A DNA stretch of 53,952 nt from NCBI RefSeq assembly GCF_024102715.1, contig NZ_JAGFJM010000104.1, forward strand, positions 1 to 53,952. The letters are read 5' to 3'. Below, in pieces: positions 16,864 to 26,020 of this stretch (position 1 is its first letter; every line of letters begins with the position of its first letter). This DNA comes from Nitrosomonas communis (GTDB lineage: Bacteria; Pseudomonadota; Gammaproteobacteria; Burkholderiales; Nitrosomonadaceae). Under the pieces are notes generated by a model, which saw only the letters and a program-made list of their open reading frames with translations, did no database searches and was not told the origin of the DNA. Made by a program: the position numbers and the translations under genes.

Positions 16864-17598
16864 TCAGTCATTTTGCAGCATGGCCTGTAAGGTGCGCGCA
16901 TTTTGTGCGGCGTAGCCGTTCTGGTCATTGTCGAAATAGCAATAGATCGTGTGACCCTGCGTTGACCAGCTGGCGAAGGCATTTGCCCAATCGGATAATA
17001 TGTTTTTGCAATAACTGCCGCGATAAGGTCCATTAGGGCCGTGCAGGCGCACATAGACAAGATCTGCCGTGATTTCTCTCGGTGAAAGAAAGCTATCCAG
17101 ATCGAATATGCAGAATGCCGCATTGTGCTTTGCAAGCAATTGATAAGTCTGCGCGTTATGCCAGCTATGATCGCGAAACTCGAAGACATATCTGAAGTCG
17201 CTGCTGAGTTTGTCAAGAAAGGCGGCCAGGCGCTCGGGATTGAAGTGCCAGTGGGGTGGTAGCTGAAATAAAACGGGCCCTAGCTTTTCTTTTAAAACGC
17301 ATATCCGTTCCAAAAAAACGCTAACACTGTGTTCTGGATCGTCCAGTTTTTTCATGTGGGTGATGTAACGGCTGGCTTTGACGGTGAATATAAAATCTGC
17401 TGGAACGGCATCATGCCATTGCAGCAATATTTTTTTGTCGGGTAACTGATAAAAGGAATTATTGATCTCGACGCTGCTGAAATGTTTTGCATAATATTGC
17501 AGCCAGCCGCTATGAGAAAGCGCTGGCGGATAGAATATGCCTTGCCAGTGATCGTATGACCAGCCGGATGTTCCTATAAAAATAGCACTATGCGCCAT
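16864..17598 (-). CDS. DUF72 family protein (YecE-like)
   Basis: A 244-aa TIM-barrel-like protein of the DUF72 family. Landmarks are IFIGTSGWSYDHWQGIFYP, the VEINNSFYQLP strand, FTVKASRYITHMKKL, GPVLFQLPP, YVFEFRDHSWH, YVRLHGPNGPYRGSY and the C-terminal YFDNDQNGYAAQNA. ATG 17598 has AGGAG eight bases upstream and is preferred to GTG 17607. Function is unknown across the family, though some suggest a nuclease or metal-dependent role. It is followed by a 122-bp gap before the TIR-fusion gene. Confidence 0.88.
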   Translation of the reverse strand: MAHSAIFIGTSGWSYDHWQGIFYPPALSHSGWLQYYAKHFSSVEINNSFYQLPDKKILLQWHDAVPADFIFTVKASRYITHMKKLDDPEHSVSVFLERICVLKEKLGPVLFQLPPHWHFNPERLAAFLDKLSSDFRYVFEFRDHSWHNAQTYQLLAKHNAAFCIFDLDSFLSPREITADLVYVRLHGPNGPYRGSYCKNILSDWANAFASWSTQGHTIYCYFDNDQNGYAAQNARTLQAMLQND

Positions 17599-17798
17599 GT
17601 CAATCACTCCTGTCAGATCAGATCTGGACTGATTTCAAATCTATTGTTCCATTGAACGCAATCAACATACAACCAAGGAACAGCGCGGTAGTAACAAAGA
17701 GGCGTACTTGTTATCCGCTGCCTTTATAATATCCGGTTTAGCGAAGTTTGCAGCATATGACTCTTTTTTCGATCTAATTTTATTTTAAAGGTGAAGTA

Positions 17799-18275
17799 GT
17801 GAGCACGATTTGGTTCAAGGAATACACGCTTGATTATCTGGAAGGACTGCGTAACGCCAACATGGGCGTGCATATCGGCATACAATTTACTGAAATCGGC
17901 CCGGATTTTCTGAAAGCACGCATGCCGGTGGATAATCGTACAACACAGCCTTTCGGCATCTTGCATGGCGGTGCGAACTGCGTTCTGTCAGAAACGCTCG
18001 GCAGCGTTTCTGCCTGGATGACGATCGATCCGGAGAAATACCGCGCAGTCGGGCTTGAAATCAATGCCAATCATATTCGCGCCGTGACGCAAGGCAGCGT
18101 TATCGGCATATGCACACCATTGCATATCGGCCGCCGTACCCAGGTATGGCAGACGGATATCACTGAAGAAACCACCGGCAAGCGTGTGGCCATTTCCCGG
18201 TTAACAGTGGCGATTATCGAACAGGGTACGCTGAGCAATCAGAAAGAGACCGTGATCGTGAGCAGAGAATCATAG
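17799..18275 (+). CDS. Hotdog-fold acyl-CoA thioesterase (PaaI/YdiI type)
   Basis: A 158-aa thioesterase of the 4HBT/hotdog superfamily. The signature GILHGGANCVLSETLGS contains the catalytic Glu; GLEINANHIRAVTQG and VWQTDITEETTGKRVAISR complete the fold. Such enzymes hydrolyse acyl-CoA or aryl-CoA thioesters; YdiI-like members accept dihydroxynaphthoyl-CoA and benzoyl-CoA. The start is GTG 17799 with AAGGTG upstream. Its substrate cannot be inferred from the neighbours, and it is followed closely by the hrpA gene in the same direction. Confidence 0.85.
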   Translation: MSTIWFKEYTLDYLEGLRNANMGVHIGIQFTEIGPDFLKARMPVDNRTTQPFGILHGGANCVLSETLGSVSAWMTIDPEKYRAVGLEINANHIRAVTQGSVIGICTPLHIGRRTQVWQTDITEETTGKRVAISRLTVAIIEQGTLSNQKETVIVSRES

Positions 18276-18354
18276 TTGCTCTTTTGTTATTTAATTTTTC
18301 TTTAATCTTGCAAGTTGTTGTTAATGCTTGCCATTGTTTTGTCATTACGTTTTG

Positions 18355-21300
18355 ATGAAGCCATCTGTTGTAACTGACCTGGATCGGCGTCTGGCCAACC
18401 TGCCCAAGCCGACCTATCCGGAGGAACTCCCTGTCGTCGGCAAGCGTGAAGAGATCGCACGCGCTATTGAGGCAAATCAGGTGGTGATCGTCTGTGGCGA
18501 GACCGGTTCAGGCAAAACCACGCAGTTACCCAAAATCTGCCTGGAGCTTGGGCGTGGGGTGGCGGGGTTGATTGGACACACGCAGCCGCGCCGGATTGCT
18601 GCGCGCACGGTGGCGATGCGGATTGCTTCCGAGCTGAATAGTCCATTAGGTCATGCCGTCGGTTATAAAGTGCGCTTCTCGGACAGTGTCAGCAAGGATA
18701 CTTATATCAAGCTGATGACGGACGGCATTTTGCTGGCGGAAACGCAAGGTGATCCGCTGCTGCGTGCCTATGACACCATTATCATCGATGAGGCGCATGA
18801 GCGCAGCCTCAATATCGATTTCCTGCTCGGCTATCTCAAGCAATTGCTGTTGAAACGGCCTGATCTGAAACTGATCGTGACCTCTGCCACTATCGATGCC
18901 GAGCGTTTTTCTCAGCATTTCAATGGTGCGCCGGTAATTGAAGTCTCCGGCAGGCTTTATCCGGTGGAAGTACGCTACCGGCCGTTAATGTCAGAAGATG
19001 AGGAAGAACTGGATTTGCAGCAGGCCATCATGGATGCAGTGGATGAGCTGATGCGCGTGGGCGCAGGCGATACCCTGATCTTTCTGCCAGGTGAGCGTGA
19101 AATCAGGGAGACGGCTGAATCCTTGCGCAAGCATGCCTTTAGTCGGCCAGGTGGCGGAGCAGGGGTGGAAATTCTGCCCTTGTTTGCGCGCTTATCATTT
19201 GCCGAGCAGGAGCGCGTGTTCAAGCCGGGTAATGTGCGCCGCATCGTGCTGGCAACCAATGTGGCGGAGACCTCGTTGACCGTACCGGGTATCCGCTATG
19301 TGATCGATACCGGCTTGGCGCGTGTCAATCGCTACAGTTATCGCAACAAGGTCGAGCAGCTGTTAATCGAGAAGATTTCCCGTGCGTCCGCCAATCAGCG
19401 CGCCGGGCGCTGCGGGCGGGTGATGAGTGGTATCTGCATCCGCCTGTATGGAGAAGATGATTACTTTTCACGCCTTGAATTCACCGATCCGGAAATCCTG
19501 CGCTCCTCGCTCGCTGCCGTCATCTTGCGCATGAAATCACTCAAAATCGGTGAAGTGGAGAATTTTCCGTTTATCCAGCCGCCATTGCCACGCATGATTG
19601 CCGATGGCTATCAATTGCTGGCCGAGTTAGGCGCGGTAGATGACAACAATACGCTGACCGCGATTGGCTGGCGGCTGGCAAAATTTCCGATCGATCCGAA
19701 AATTGCGCGCATGATTCTGGCGGCAAAACAGGAGAACTGCCTGAGCGAGATCCTGATCATTGCTTCTGCGCTAAGTCTGCAAGACCCGCGCGACCGGCCC
19801 TTTGAGCGGCAGGAAGCAGCCGACCGTGCGCATGAACCTTTCCGCGATGAGCGCTCGGATTTTATGGGTTTTCTTAAATTATGGGATTTCTTTGATGAGC
19901 AGCTCAAGCATAAAAAATCCAACAAGAAACTCATTGCCCACTGCCAGGAACACTTCCTTTCCCATCGGCGCATGCGTGAATGGCGCGAAATCCATGGGCA
20001 GCTGCACACGCTGGTAATGGAACTGGGATTCAGGCCGAATCAGGTGCCGGCCAGCTATGACGAGATTCATCGCGCTTTATTATCCGGTTTGCTCGGTAAT
20101 ATCGGTTTCAAGTCGGAAAGTGACGGCGAATATCTCGGCGCGCGTGGCATCAAATTCTCCATTTTTCCGGGTTCAACGCTGAAAAAGGCCAGACCCAAAT
20201 GGATCGTGGCAGCGGAGCTGACCGAAACCGCCAAACTGTATGCGCGCTGCGTGGCAGTGATTGATCCTTCCTGGGTAGAACAAATTGCTGGCAGGCTTTG
20301 TAAAAAACATTATTTTGATCCTCATTGGGAAAAGCAACCTGCTCAGGTGGCAGCTTATGAGCGCGTTACGCTGTATGGACTGACGATCGTACCAAAGCGG
20401 CGAGTGGCGTATGGCAGAATCAATCCTAAAGAAGCACGTGAGATCTTTATCCGCAATGCCCTGGTAGCAGGCGAGTACGTGACCAAAGCGCCGTTCTTTG
20501 AACACAATCGCCGGCTGATCGCTGAAATCGAAGAGCTCGAACACAAGGCGCGCCGGCAGGACGTGCTGGTCGATGAGCAGGAGATACTCACGTTCTACGA
20601 TGCCATTATTCCGGCAGATATTTATGGCGGGACAGCTTTTGAAAAATGGCGTAAGCAGGCAGAGGAAACCAATCCGCAACTGCTGTATCTCACGCGTGAT
20701 TACCTGATGCGTCATGCGGCAGGCAGCATTACCGAAGTGCAATTCCCTGAAACCATCAGCATTGATAGCCACGTTTTCCCATTGAACTATCGTTTTGAAC
20801 CAGGGCATGTGCTGGACGGGGTGACCATTACCGTGCCGCTGCCTTTCCTCAACAAACTGCATGTAGCACAATTTGATAGCCTTGTACCGGGATTGGTGCG
20901 AGAAAAAATCACCTGGTACCTGAAAGCGCTACCCAAGCAGATCAGGCGCAATCTGGTGCCGGTACCCGATTATGTCACCCGTTTTCTGGAACAGCAGGAA
21001 CAAGGAGGACCCATGCTGCTGTCAGAAACACTAGCGCGTTTTATCCAGAGCCAAACAGGAATCAAGGTGCCATTGAACAGCTGGGATGGCAAGCCGTTAC
21101 CGCTGCACTTGCAGATGAATTACAAGGTAGTTGACGATGCCGGGCAGGAACTGGCCATGAGCCGCGATCTGGCGCAATTGCAAGCGCAGCTGGGGCAGGC
21201 TGCCCAGTTGACCTTTGCCCGCTCAGACACAGCCGAGCAAACCGGCATCGAGCGAGACATGATTACACGCTGGGATTTTGGCGATCTGCCTGAGGAAATC

Positions 21301-22113
21301 ACCTTCACGCGCGCCGGTAGACAAATAACGGGTTACCCAGCCCTGGTCGATCAGGTGGATCATGTCGCCATCCGCCTGTTTGATACCCGTGAAGCGGCCG
21401 ACAGCAATATGCGCGCAGGCGTGCGGCGATTATTGAGTTTCGAGCTCAAGGACCGGATGAAACTGCTTGAAAAAAATCTGCCGGGACACAAACAGGCGAT
21501 GATGCAGTTGAGCACGCTGATCGATCCGGAAATGCTCAAGCGAGACATGCTCGAAGCCATCAGCGATCGCGCCTTCATCGGCGATGATCCGCTGCCGCGC
21601 AGCGAAAATGAATTTAACGCGCAGAAACAACGTGCGCGGCTGCGTCTCAGCCCGGTGACCGATGCTGTTGCCCGGCTGATCCAGGACATCGCGCAGGAAT
21701 ACCAGACGCTGAAGCAACGCCTGGCTGCCAGCACCATCAGCAATCCCCGCCTCAAAAATGAACTGAATGACCAGCTCAATCACCTGATTTATCCTGGCTT
21801 TCTGCAAGCAATACCCTGGGAGCGGCTGCCGCACTTCATCCGCTATTTGAAAGGCATGGTTATGCGGCTGGATAAATATTCCGGTAATCCGTCACGTGAC
21901 GGACAACATGCCGCCAGTATCGCGGCCTTATGGCATCAATACCTGCAACGCCTGGAGAAACACCGCAAGACAGGCATCAACGACCCCAATCTGGCCGAAT
22001 TCCGCTGGCAGATCGAGGAACTGCGCATTTCCTTGTTTGCGCAGGAACTGAAAACGCCTTATCCGGTATCGGTCAAACGCCTGCAGAAATTCTGGGAAAC
22101 AGTGCGTGAGTGA
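18355..22113 (+). CDS. hrpA: ATP-dependent RNA helicase HrpA
   Basis: A 1252-aa DEAH-box helicase, the usual length for HrpA. Motif I GETGSGKTT is at residues 48-56, motif II DEAH at 145-148, motif III TSATIDAERF, and motif VI QRAGRCGRV. HA2 and OB domains follow, then the long HrpA-specific C-terminal half (DUF3418). In E. coli HrpA acts on mRNA and resolves stalled or collided ribosomes. ATG 18355 is chosen over TTG 18328. Transcribed with or just after the thioesterase gene; the TA genes lie 79 bases downstream. Confidence 0.93.
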   Translation: MKPSVVTDLDRRLANLPKPTYPEELPVVGKREEIARAIEANQVVIVCGETGSGKTTQLPKICLELGRGVAGLIGHTQPRRIAARTVAMRIASELNSPLGHAVGYKVRFSDSVSKDTYIKLMTDGILLAETQGDPLLRAYDTIIIDEAHERSLNIDFLLGYLKQLLLKRPDLKLIVTSATIDAERFSQHFNGAPVIEVSGRLYPVEVRYRPLMSEDEEELDLQQAIMDAVDELMRVGAGDTLIFLPGEREIRETAESLRKHAFSRPGGGAGVEILPLFARLSFAEQERVFKPGNVRRIVLATNVAETSLTVPGIRYVIDTGLARVNRYSYRNKVEQLLIEKISRASANQRAGRCGRVMSGICIRLYGEDDYFSRLEFTDPEILRSSLAAVILRMKSLKIGEVENFPFIQPPLPRMIADGYQLLAELGAVDDNNTLTAIGWRLAKFPIDPKIARMILAAKQENCLSEILIIASALSLQDPRDRPFERQEAADRAHEPFRDERSDFMGFLKLWDFFDEQLKHKKSNKKLIAHCQEHFLSHRRMREWREIHGQLHTLVMELGFRPNQVPASYDEIHRALLSGLLGNIGFKSESDGEYLGARGIKFSIFPGSTLKKARPKWIVAAELTETAKLYARCVAVIDPSWVEQIAGRLCKKHYFDPHWEKQPAQVAAYERVTLYGLTIVPKRRVAYGRINPKEAREIFIRNALVAGEYVTKAPFFEHNRRLIAEIEELEHKARRQDVLVDEQEILTFYDAIIPADIYGGTAFEKWRKQAEETNPQLLYLTRDYLMRHAAGSITEVQFPETISIDSHVFPLNYRFEPGHVLDGVTITVPLPFLNKLHVAQFDSLVPGLVREKITWYLKALPKQIRRNLVPVPDYVTRFLEQQEQGGPMLLSETLARFIQSQTGIKVPLNSWDGKPLPLHLQMNYKVVDDAGQELAMSRDLAQLQAQLGQAAQLTFARSDTAEQTGIERDMITRWDFGDLPEEITFTRAGRQITGYPALVDQVDHVAIRLFDTREAADSNMRAGVRRLLSFELKDRMKLLEKNLPGHKQAMMQLSTLIDPEMLKRDMLEAISDRAFIGDDPLPRSENEFNAQKQRARLRLSPVTDAVARLIQDIAQEYQTLKQRLAASTISNPRLKNELNDQLNHLIYPGFLQAIPWERLPHFIRYLKGMVMRLDKYSGNPSRDGQHAASIAALWHQYLQRLEKHRKTGINDPNLAEFRWQIEELRISLFAQELKTPYPVSVKRLQKFWETVRE

Positions 22114-22148
22114 GCGTGCGAATTGCACAAAATAGGTACTTTAAGTAG

Positions 22149-22174
22149 GGTGGATAAGCAACGCGTCATCCACC
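22149..22174. repeat. GGTGGAT...ATCCACC hairpin repeat
   Basis: A 7-bp perfect stem (22149-22155 with 22168-22174) in the sequence GTAGGGTGGATAAGCAACGC. This resembles a dispersed element common in proteobacterial genomes. It sits between hrpA and the antitoxin start, so it could also act in transcription or RNA stability. Confidence 0.5.
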
Positions 22175-22192
22175 AAAATACAGGAGCAAAAT

Positions 22193-22465
22193 ATGAATAT
22201 TATCCCCGCCCAGGAAATCAAACGCCGTGGCATTGCTGCCGTTGATGAAGCGCTTACGCATGGGCCGGTGCACGTCATCAAGAACAATCGGCCACAATAC
22301 GTGATCATGACCGAAGAGTTTTATAACGAACTCGTCGAAGCACAGCAAGAAGCAGTCCTGGCGCGTATCAAAGCATCGCTGGAAGACGCTCATGCTGGTC
22401 GAGTTACCCGTCACGACAGCGTAAAATCACTGATGCAGTGCTTAGATAGCGAACCAGCCGAATGA
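22193..22465 (+). CDS. Type II antitoxin, Phd/YefM-like
   Basis: A 90-aa antitoxin. The N-terminal IIPAQEIKRRGIAAVDEAL and VHVIKNNRPQYVIMTEEFY resemble the Phd/YefM DNA-binding fold, and a helical, charged C-terminus would wrap the toxin. An AGGAGC lies before the ATG. It overlaps the toxin start by four bases (ATGA), so the two are translationally coupled. Antitoxins of this type repress their own promoter; the hairpin at 22149-22174 is nearby but I cannot assign it as operator. Confidence 0.85.
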   Translation: MNIIPAQEIKRRGIAAVDEALTHGPVHVIKNNRPQYVIMTEEFYNELVEAQQEAVLARIKASLEDAHAGRVTRHDSVKSLMQCLDSEPAE

Positions 22466-22740
22466 CCTGGACACTGGTCACCACTGTCTTTTTCGAGCGT
22501 CGTGTACAAAAGTTTCTCACAAAGCATCCCGATCTTCGCCCTCGTTTCATCGAGATACTTATACAACTGCGCGATGATCCCTTTCAGCCCACCCTGCATC
22601 TACACCCACTCAGCGGCAAACTTCAAGGTATGCAGGCGGTTAGTCTTACTCATAGTTGCCGCATAATCCTGGCGCTACAAATTTCCGAGCACGAAATACT
22701 GTTACTTGATATCGGTAGTCATGATGAGGTTTGCAGATGA
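22462..22740 (+). CDS. RelE/ParE-superfamily toxin
   Basis: A 92-aa protein that starts within the antitoxin stop (ATGA). It has the RelE/ParE fold order: N-terminal helices (FFERRVQKFLTKHPDLRPRF), HPLSGKLQGMQAVSL, SCRIILALQI and the C-terminal LLDIGSHDEVCR typical of YafQ/HigB-like mRNA interferases. It probably cleaves ribosome-bound mRNA when freed from the antitoxin. The catalytic set was not checked residue by residue. Confidence 0.85.
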   Translation: MTWTLVTTVFFERRVQKFLTKHPDLRPRFIEILIQLRDDPFQPTLHLHPLSGKLQGMQAVSLTHSCRIILALQISEHEILLLDIGSHDEVCR

Positions 22741-22859
22741 AAGACACAATAAAACAGTGCGAAGACTAAAGTAATGAAAAGCTAACCGTGTAACAACTTT
22801 ATATGCTATCGTCTTGGCCGCCCATGGCTTGATCATCTGCTTACAAAATCAATAAAAAA

Positions 22860-23150
22860 TTGTCACTGGAACAACACGCAAGGGAGAATATCGATCGCCT
22901 GCTGACGGCAGCAGGCTGGCTGGTGTGCGATGCGGATAAAGTCAATATCCATGCAGCACGCGGTGTAGCCATTCGCGAGTTTCCGTTAAGATTCGGCTAT
23001 GGTTTTGCCGATTATCTGTTGTATGTCGATGGCAAAGCGGCGGGCGTGATCGAAGCCAAGAAAGTAATTGTTATTCCCGTCACGAAGATTAACAGTCACT
23101 TCGTCATTGTAAAAGGGTCGAGTAATTCTATTTTTTGCGCTCCTAGATAG
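22860..23150 (+). pseudogene. hsdR remnant (type I restriction subunit N-terminus)
   Basis: The first 70 or so codons from TTG 22860 match the N-terminal nuclease region of type I HsdR proteins: ENIDRLLTAAGWLVCDADK, HAARGVAIREFPLRFGYGFADYLLYVDG, then AAGVIEAKK. Similarity ends near 23070, after the catalytic E-A-K. The rest of the frame is unrelated sequence before a stop at 23150. A full HsdR is close to 1000 aa, so this is the stump of a deleted gene. The SNF2 helicase gene begins 12 bases later, suggesting replacement. Confidence 0.8.
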
Positions 23151-23161
23151 AAACAAGTCTC

Positions 23162-26020
23162 ATGCCCCTTACTGCTTATCAAGCCAGCTATTACGCACAT
23201 GAACTGACACGCCAGTGCGCGGTGGACAGCGTTGATAAACTCGCAGCAGCATTAACTGATGCTCAAGTAGATTTGAATCCTCACCAAGTCGAAGCGGCTT
23301 TGTTTGCGTGTCAAAATCCGCTATCACGCGGCGTTATCCTTGCCGACGAGGTAGGGTTGGGGAAGACAATCGAGGCGGGGTTAGTGCTTGCCCAATACTG
23401 GGCCGAGCGCAAGCGCAAGATTCTTATCATCGTACCGGCAAATCTGCGTAAACAATGGCATCAAGAGTTGCTGGATAAGTTCGCTTTGGACAGCCTGATC
23501 CTGGAGGCGAAAAGCTATAACCAGCTCAAGAAGAATGGGTCTGCTAATCCTTTCGTGGAGTTACGGAGACCTGTCATCTGCTCTTACCAATTTGCCAAGG
23601 CTAAGATCGCCGATGTACGTATTGTTCCATGGGATATGGTGGTTTTCGATGAAGCACATCGATTGCGTAATGTGTACAAACCGAGCAATGTGATCGCCAA
23701 TACGCTGAAAGTTGGGCTGGCGGGCGTGCCATCCAAAGTGTTGATGACCGCCACGCCTCTGCAAAACTCACTGCTGGAGCTATACGGCCTTGTCAGCATC
23801 ATCGATGACCGCGTATTCGGTGATCTGGATAGTTTTCGCCAGCAATTTGCAACCCTCAATCAAGAGGATACTTTTCAGCGTCTGCGCAATCGCATTGCCC
23901 CCTTGTGCAAACGAACACTCCGGTGGCAAGTAGCGCACACCATTGCCTATACCAAGCGCATTCCGATTGTGCAGGAGTTCAGACCCAGCGACGATGAACA
24001 ATTGTTGCGCACATTGGTAGCTGACTATTTACGACGACCTGATCTTAAGGCATTACCCAACAGCCAGCGACAGTTAATTACCCTCGTGCTTTGGAAATTG
24101 CTCGCTTCCTCGACTCATGCGATCGGCGGTGCGTTAGGCACTATGGTAACGCGCCTGGAAAAAATTCTTCAACAAGATGTATCTACACCAGACTTAGTCG
24201 AGGTATTAGATGAGGATTACGAAGGACTGGATGAAGATACTGAAGAATGGGAAGCTGAATCACCCGAAATACTGCTTGCCGAGCAAGATCGTGCGAATAT
24301 TCGCAATGAAATCATAGAACTGCGACGCTACGAGACTATGGCAACCAGTATTCGGGATAATGCCAAGGGGCAGGCATTGCTTATCGCCTTGAACAAGGCA
24401 TTCACTGAGCTGGACAGACTTGGCGCGCCTCGCAAAGCGCTCATCTTTACCGAATCGCGCCGTACGCAGGAATATCTGCTTTCGTTGCTTAAAGAGACAT
24501 CTTACGGCGATGGTATCGTGCTTTTCAATGGGACGAATAGTGGCAAAGAAGCTCAGCAGATTTATCAGGCGTGGTTAGCGAAGCATGAGGACAGCGATCG
24601 CATCACGGGTTCGAAGACAGCCGATACACGCGCGGCCCTGGTTGAGCATTTCCGCGATCATGGCAAAGTGATGATCGCCACAGAGGCCGGTGCTGAAGGC
24701 ATTAACCTGCAATTTTGCTCGCTGGTTATCAATTACGATCTGCCCTGGAATCCACAGCGGGTGGAGCAACGTATTGGCCGCTGTCATCGGTATGGGCAGA
24801 AGTTTGACGTGGTTGTAGTCAACTTCGTCGATCTCAGCAATGAGGCTGATCGGCGTGTCTATGAACTTCTCGATCAAAAATTCCAGCTTTTCAGCGGTGT
24901 CTTCGGTGCCAGCGATGAAGTACTGGGGACTATCGGTAGCGGCGTGGATTTCGAGCGACGCATCGCGGAGATCTATCAGCATTGCCGTGACCCACAAACA
25001 ATCCACGAAAGCTTTCAACAATTGCAACTTGATCTCGCCGGTGAAATCAACGAAGCCATGGTACGTACGCGCGATATCCTGTTAGAACACTTCGATGAAA
25101 AAGTACTGGATAAAATCAAAACCAGCAGTATCGAGACACGTGATCGCTATGAGCGTATGTTCATGGATTTAACGCGTTTTGAACTCAGCGCTTACGCCAA
25201 TTTCGATAGCGACGGCGCTTTTGTACTCTCCCATCTTCCCAGTGAAGTATCGAAGGACAAGGTGCCACTGGGTCGTTATGAACTTCCGCGGCGCTCCGGC
25301 GAGGCGCACCTTTACCGGCTTGGCCACCCTCTGGGCGAATTTGTGTTGGAACAAGCCAAGGCGCGCCCACTATCGCCAGCCAAGCTGATCTTCGACTACA
25401 ACACTTATGGCAAGCGCATAACCACGTTGGAGCCGTTGCGCGGCACAAGCGGTTGGCTTGCGTTAGAATTGCTCACCGTGGACTCCCTCGGCGGCAAAGA
25501 ACAACATCTTGTAGTGTCGGCAATCACCAAGGATGGCTACATATTGCCAGAAGACGATCCAGAAAAACTACTGCGCTTGCCAGTTCGAGAACAGCTTCAG
25601 CTTGAAGCAACACCGAACAACCACACCCTATTGCATGCTGATCTAATGCAACGCAAGAATCGGCTGACCGAGCATATCAATCGCCGCAATCTGAAATATT
25701 TTGAACAAGAAGTGCAAAAGCTCGACGCTTGGGCAGATGACCTGAAAGTGGGCCTGGAGAACGAAATTAAGGAGTTCGATCGTCAGATCAAGGAAGTGCG
25801 ACGCACCGCCGCTACCGCTCCCACGCTCGAAGAAAAGCTTCATTGGCAAAAGCAGCAGCGCGAAATCGAACAACGGCGTAACAAATTGCGGCGGGAGTTG
25901 TTCGATCGACAGGATCAAGTAGAAGCCAAACGCAATGGCCTGATTGCCGAATTGGAGAGCCAGCTAAAACAGAAAAGCGAGAACAAGCAGTTGTTTGTGA
26001 TCGAATGGGAGTTAGTGTAA
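23162..26020 (+). CDS. SNF2-family helicase of a defence operon
   Basis: A 952-aa SF2 translocase, first gene of a four-gene operon. The N-terminal helicase core has motif I ADEVGLGKTIEAG (residues 61-73), DEAH box at 163-166 (VVFDEAHRLRN) and motif III LMTATPLQNS. The C-terminal core has EAGAEGINLQFCS and QRVEQRIGRCHRYGQ (motif VI). A long charged coiled coil lies near 840-940. The overall form resembles RapA/HepA-like and DISARM DrmD helicases, but no DrmA/B/C homologues follow. It probably translocates on DNA to support the linked methyltransferase/nuclease. Its TAA overlaps the next gene's ATG (TAATG). Confidence 0.85.
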   Translation: MPLTAYQASYYAHELTRQCAVDSVDKLAAALTDAQVDLNPHQVEAALFACQNPLSRGVILADEVGLGKTIEAGLVLAQYWAERKRKILIIVPANLRKQWHQELLDKFALDSLILEAKSYNQLKKNGSANPFVELRRPVICSYQFAKAKIADVRIVPWDMVVFDEAHRLRNVYKPSNVIANTLKVGLAGVPSKVLMTATPLQNSLLELYGLVSIIDDRVFGDLDSFRQQFATLNQEDTFQRLRNRIAPLCKRTLRWQVAHTIAYTKRIPIVQEFRPSDDEQLLRTLVADYLRRPDLKALPNSQRQLITLVLWKLLASSTHAIGGALGTMVTRLEKILQQDVSTPDLVEVLDEDYEGLDEDTEEWEAESPEILLAEQDRANIRNEIIELRRYETMATSIRDNAKGQALLIALNKAFTELDRLGAPRKALIFTESRRTQEYLLSLLKETSYGDGIVLFNGTNSGKEAQQIYQAWLAKHEDSDRITGSKTADTRAALVEHFRDHGKVMIATEAGAEGINLQFCSLVINYDLPWNPQRVEQRIGRCHRYGQKFDVVVVNFVDLSNEADRRVYELLDQKFQLFSGVFGASDEVLGTIGSGVDFERRIAEIYQHCRDPQTIHESFQQLQLDLAGEINEAMVRTRDILLEHFDEKVLDKIKTSSIETRDRYERMFMDLTRFELSAYANFDSDGAFVLSHLPSEVSKDKVPLGRYELPRRSGEAHLYRLGHPLGEFVLEQAKARPLSPAKLIFDYNTYGKRITTLEPLRGTSGWLALELLTVDSLGGKEQHLVVSAITKDGYILPEDDPEKLLRLPVREQLQLEATPNNHTLLHADLMQRKNRLTEHINRRNLKYFEQEVQKLDAWADDLKVGLENEIKEFDRQIKEVRRTAATAPTLEEKLHWQKQQREIEQRRNKLRRELFDRQDQVEAKRNGLIAELESQLKQKSENKQLFVIEWELV

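Noticed and set aside
22860-23150. Intact restriction endonuclease gene
   Set aside because: Only the first 70 or so residues match HsdR; the remainder is unrelated and the length is a tenth of a normal subunit.
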